From Streptomyces sp. NBC_01754 (GTDB taxonomy: Bacteria > Actinomycetota > Actinomycetes > Streptomycetales > Streptomycetaceae), in contig NZ_CP109132.1 in NCBI RefSeq assembly GCF_035918015.1, positions 7,130,001 to 7,194,000 on the forward strand: a stretch of DNA of 64,000 bases, given 5' to 3'. The first letter of the stretch is position 1; each line of letters starts with the position of its first letter. Below are positions 61,923-64,000 of this stretch, in pieces. Position numbers and translations under genes: made by a program. Under the pieces are notes generated by a model. It was not told the DNA's origin. It worked only from the letters and a program-made list of their open reading frames with translations, and made no database searches.

Positions 61923-62310
61923 GCCCTTCGCTTCTTCCGCCGGCCAAGTCCGGCGTGGGGTCTTCCGTCACGTTGTCGTGTACGGTGCCGTCGGTCCCAC
62001 AGGTCTGCCCCGTGGTGGTGCGGCCGTCACCGGTGACCATCTCCTGGGGGTGGGTGGCCAGTGCCTCCACCGTCACCTCCAGCCAGGGGAACATCGGCAA
62101 CGATGCCAGGGTGTCATGCAGATGGGTCGCGTCCCGGCATTCGTACAGGCCCACGGTGCCGTGCCGGCCCGGTGTCCGCCAGAGTCTTTTGAGCACACCC
62201 TGTGCCCGCAGCTCCATGGCTCTGGCGCGCTCGGCCACCCGTATCCGGTCGCGTTCGGCGGTGCTCGTCTCCGCCGGAATCTGGTTCTCGGTGTGCACTA
62301 GCCATTCCAT
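61903..62310 (-). CDS. Muconolactone delta-isomerase-like protein
   Basis: 135 aa. The first 95 residues match the muconolactone isomerase fold (MEWLVHTENQIPAETSTAER, GVLKRLWRTPGRHGTVGLYE, LHDTLASLPMFPWLEVTVEA). The classic enzyme isomerises muconolactone to 3-oxoadipate enol-lactone in catechol breakdown. The C-terminal 40 residues are an extra hydrophilic tail (TGDGRTTTGQTCGTDG...) whose end overlaps the GntR start. No other catechol-pathway gene is present, so the substrate may be a different lactone. Confidence 0.85.
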   Translation of the reverse strand: MEWLVHTENQIPAETSTAERDRIRVAERARAMELRAQGVLKRLWRTPGRHGTVGLYECRDATHLHDTLASLPMFPWLEVTVEALATHPQEMVTGDGRTTTGQTCGTDGTVHDNVTEDPTPDLAGGRSEGHDEQPV

Positions 62311-62351
62311 GTGGGTTTCCTTGGCTCGATGTTGCGTTCGTGGGCCGCGGG

Positions 62352-63068
62352 TCAGGAACCGTCCCCCTCGTGCCCTTCGTCCATGAGCAGTGCGGCGAGT
62401 TGCCGTGGTGCCGTCACCATCGCCTCGTGACCGGTGGCCAGTTCCCGGACGTTCCAGCCGAGAGCGCGGGCCCTGGCCGCGAACGGGGCGAACACTCCGA
62501 GCCAGTCGGTGCAGTCGATGTACCGGCCGGGGACCGAGGCGGCGTCGGCGCCCACCCGTACCGGTTCCAGGTACGAGGCCCAGGGGTGCGGTGTCAGGCG
62601 CGGTGTCAGCCAGGCCACGTCGGTCTCGTCGGTGACGCCCAGGGTGGTCAGTGAGCGTGGGGGGATGAGCCAGCCGAATCCGGCGTCCCGTACCGACTCC
62701 CGGTAGTGCGACGCCACGTGGGGCGGCAGCATGTCGATGGCCGCTTCACCGTTCTCGGGGACGAAGCCGTCCAGGTGGATCCGTGCGGCGAGCCGCCCCG
62801 GACGCCGTTCGGCGACGCCGGAGACGACCTGCCCCCCGTAGCTGTGCCCCACCAGGCGCACCTCGTTCAGGTCGTAGGTGTCCAGCATTCTGACGACGTC
62901 CTCGACGTGGGTGCTGAGGCCGACGTGCGGCCCCAGCAGATGGGCACGGTCGCTGACCCCGGTGAGCGTAGGCGTGTGCACCTCGTGGCCCGCGGCGCGC
63001 AGCAGCGGCGCGACGCGCCCCCAGCACCACCCGCCGTGCCAGGCGCCGGACACCAGCACGTAAATCAC
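62352..63068 (-). CDS. Alpha/beta hydrolase
   Basis: 238 aa. Nucleophile elbow LVGHSYGGQ (Ser about residue 77), oxyanion part SGAWHGGWCW near the N-terminus, and C-terminal GHEAMV with the catalytic His. This short form resembles plant-esterase/hydroxynitrile-lyase-like hydrolases. The GTG at 63068 is 9 nt after GAAGGG; an ATG three codons upstream is too close to that site. It is the first gene of the minus-strand operon with the isomerase and GntR, and may open the lactone or ester of the pathway. Confidence 0.86.
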   Translation of the reverse strand: MIYVLVSGAWHGGWCWGRVAPLLRAAGHEVHTPTLTGVSDRAHLLGPHVGLSTHVEDVVRMLDTYDLNEVRLVGHSYGGQVVSGVAERRPGRLAARIHLDGFVPENGEAAIDMLPPHVASHYRESVRDAGFGWLIPPRSLTTLGVTDETDVAWLTPRLTPHPWASYLEPVRVGADAASVPGRYIDCTDWLGVFAPFAARARALGWNVRELATGHEAMVTAPRQLAALLMDEGHEGDGS

Positions 63069-63122
63069 AGCCCACATCCCTTCGAGCGAGGGCCGACCCT
63101 GATGGTCGACAACTCTGCGAGA

Positions 63123-63140
63123 AGGATTGTTGCCAATCCT
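63123..63140. promoter_or_regulatory. Palindromic operator between divergent hydrolase and alcohol dehydrogenase
   Basis: AGGATTG-ttgc-CAATCCT is a perfect palindrome with 7-bp arms. Its core ATTGTTGCCAAT resembles FadR-type GntR sites (TTGT-N2-ACAA-like). A related half-site GTTGTCGACC lies 14 bp away on the minus strand (63105-63114). The operon's GntR protein is the likely ligand. Confidence 0.6.
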
Positions 63141-63317
63141 GTGCGCGTTGTCCAGTGCGCCGACAGCCCGGGAAATCTGGGCTTATCAGGAGGTGGGGGA
63201 GGGGGTGGAGGTGGGTTGGAAGTCCTGTGAAGATTCCCTTGACGGCAAAACTGTTAACGATTAGCGTGCCGCAAACATCCAGTGACCTACGCCACGTGAA
63301 CTCCGGAGTGCAGGCCG

Positions 63318-64000
63318 ATGAAGCTTCCTGACAGCACCCTCGCCGCCGTGACGACCGGCCGTCGCACGACCGAACTCCGTACGCTGCCCGTGCCGGCGGT
63401 CGGCGAGGACGACGCCCTGCTGAGAGTGGAGGCCGCCGGGGTCTGCGGCTCGGACGTCGTCGCGTACGACACCGGCGGTCTGCCCGAGCGGATCATGGGG
63501 CACGAGAACGTCGGCACGATCGTGGCCGTCGGCGCGGGCGCCGCCCGCCGCTGGGGCGTCGCCGAGGGCGACCGGGTGGCCGTCGAGGAGTATCTGCCCT
63601 GCGGCCACTGCCGGTTCTGCCGGACGTCCGAATTCCGGCTCTGTCTCGGCTCCGACCCGTCCCACGACCCCACCGCCCTCCGTTACGGAACGACCTCGCT
63701 CGCGACGGGATCCGGGTTGTGGGGAGGCTTCAGTCAGTACCTGGGACTGCACGAGCGCTCGGTACTGCACCGCGTGCCGGACGGGGTGCCGAGCGAGCTG
63801 GCCGCCATGGCGCTGCCGATCGCCAACGGATACGAGTGGGCGTACCGCGAGGGCGGCGCGGGACCGGGGAAGACCGTCGTGGTCCTCGGCCCCGGACAGC
63901 AGGGCCTCGGCTGCGTCCTGGCCTCCCATGTGGCCGGCGCGCCGGTGGTGATCGCCGTCGGTCTGCGCCGGGACGCCCACCGGCTCGAAGTGGCGCGCAG
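63318..64000 (+). CDS. Zinc-dependent alcohol dehydrogenase (MDR family), C-terminus cut by window end
   Basis: The first 227 residues of a medium-chain dehydrogenase. Catalytic zinc ligands: Cys43 in GVCGSDVV and His64-Glu65 in IMGHENVG. The structural-zinc motif is LPCGHCRFCRTSEFRLC (four Cys). The start of the NAD(P) Rossmann fold is VVVLGPGQQGLGCVLA. The ATG at 63318 has GGAG about 10 nt upstream. It is transcribed divergently from the hydrolase operon with a shared operator. It probably oxidises or reduces an alcohol/ketone intermediate of the same pathway. Confidence 0.9.
   Translation, partial: MKLPDSTLAAVTTGRRTTELRTLPVPAVGEDDALLRVEAAGVCGSDVVAYDTGGLPERIMGHENVGTIVAVGAGAARRWGVAEGDRVAVEEYLPCGHCRFCRTSEFRLCLGSDPSHDPTALRYGTTSLATGSGLWGGFSQYLGLHERSVLHRVPDGVPSELAAMALPIANGYEWAYREGGAGPGKTVVVLGPGQQGLGCVLASHVAGAPVVIAVGLRRDAHRLEVAR

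Overview
The window looks like a chromosomal arm segment of a Streptomyces (or very close actinomycete). Evidence: very high GC with strong G/C bias at third codon positions, an ergothioneine operon, a DUF6381 protein, ABC sugar transporters without their own ATPase, many ATGA/GTGA stop-start overlaps, GTG starts, and a series of genes whose -10 box lies only 6-7 nt before the start codon (leaderless mRNAs). No rRNA, tRNA, CRISPR array or intact insertion sequence was found.

Layout. 0-1 kb: end of a succinate dehydrogenase/fumarate reductase operon (sdhA, sdhB). 1-7.2 kb: class II UvrA-like ATPase, small proteins, DJ-1/PfpI protein, HAD phosphatase, dodecin, and an orphan sugar-binding lipoprotein behind a DasR-like operator. 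7.4-11.8 kb: egtABCD ergothioneine operon. 12-22.4 kb: MazF-like protein, LacI regulator, thioredoxin divergent from an unusual flavin disulfide oxidoreductase, CDF zinc exporter, aldo/keto reductase, aldehyde dehydrogenase, and a metallophosphoesterase-phosphopantetheinyl transferase pair. 22.4-33.1 kb: an eroded accessory stretch with a frameshifted TPR gene, pirin, S1-domain protein, a cobalamin riboswitch ahead of a FhuF-type [2Fe-2S] protein, an RlmA-type methyltransferase, a NUDIX relic, a MarR-SDR pair between 39-bp inverted repeats, an integrase relic and a SpoIIE-type phosphatase. 33.5-34.8 kb: crcB-DUF190-crcB.

35.1-43.7 kb is a complete fructan/fructosyl-oligosaccharide operon: GH32-like enzyme, binding protein, two permeases, LacI repressor, a signal-peptide relic, a canonical GH32 and a PfkB sugar kinase. 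It is preceded by a promoter carrying two LacI-type operators 43 bp apart. A fructose PTS operon (fruR-fruK-fruA) follows at 57-61 kb, so this stretch holds two routes of fructose use: import and hydrolysis of oligomers inside the cell, and phosphotransfer uptake of free fructose.

43.7-52.4 kb is another patchy stretch: small genes, a LysR fragment, a 6-bp tandem repeat, a frameshifted beta-helix gene, TetR, a lactonase-like lipoprotein divergent from a Baeyer-Villiger monooxygenase across a 20-bp palindrome, Rrf2-MFS, and an acetolactate-synthase-like pseudogene. 52.8-56.2 kb encodes a large secreted multidomain beta-helix glycosidase, probably a GH87 alpha-1,3-glucanase. The window ends with a GntR-controlled catabolic cluster (muconolactone-isomerase-like, alpha/beta hydrolase, divergent zinc alcohol dehydrogenase cut by the window edge).

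Several genes are interrupted by single-base indels next to short G/C runs. This may be real decay or sequencing error, and it should be settled before any of them is called a pseudogene.
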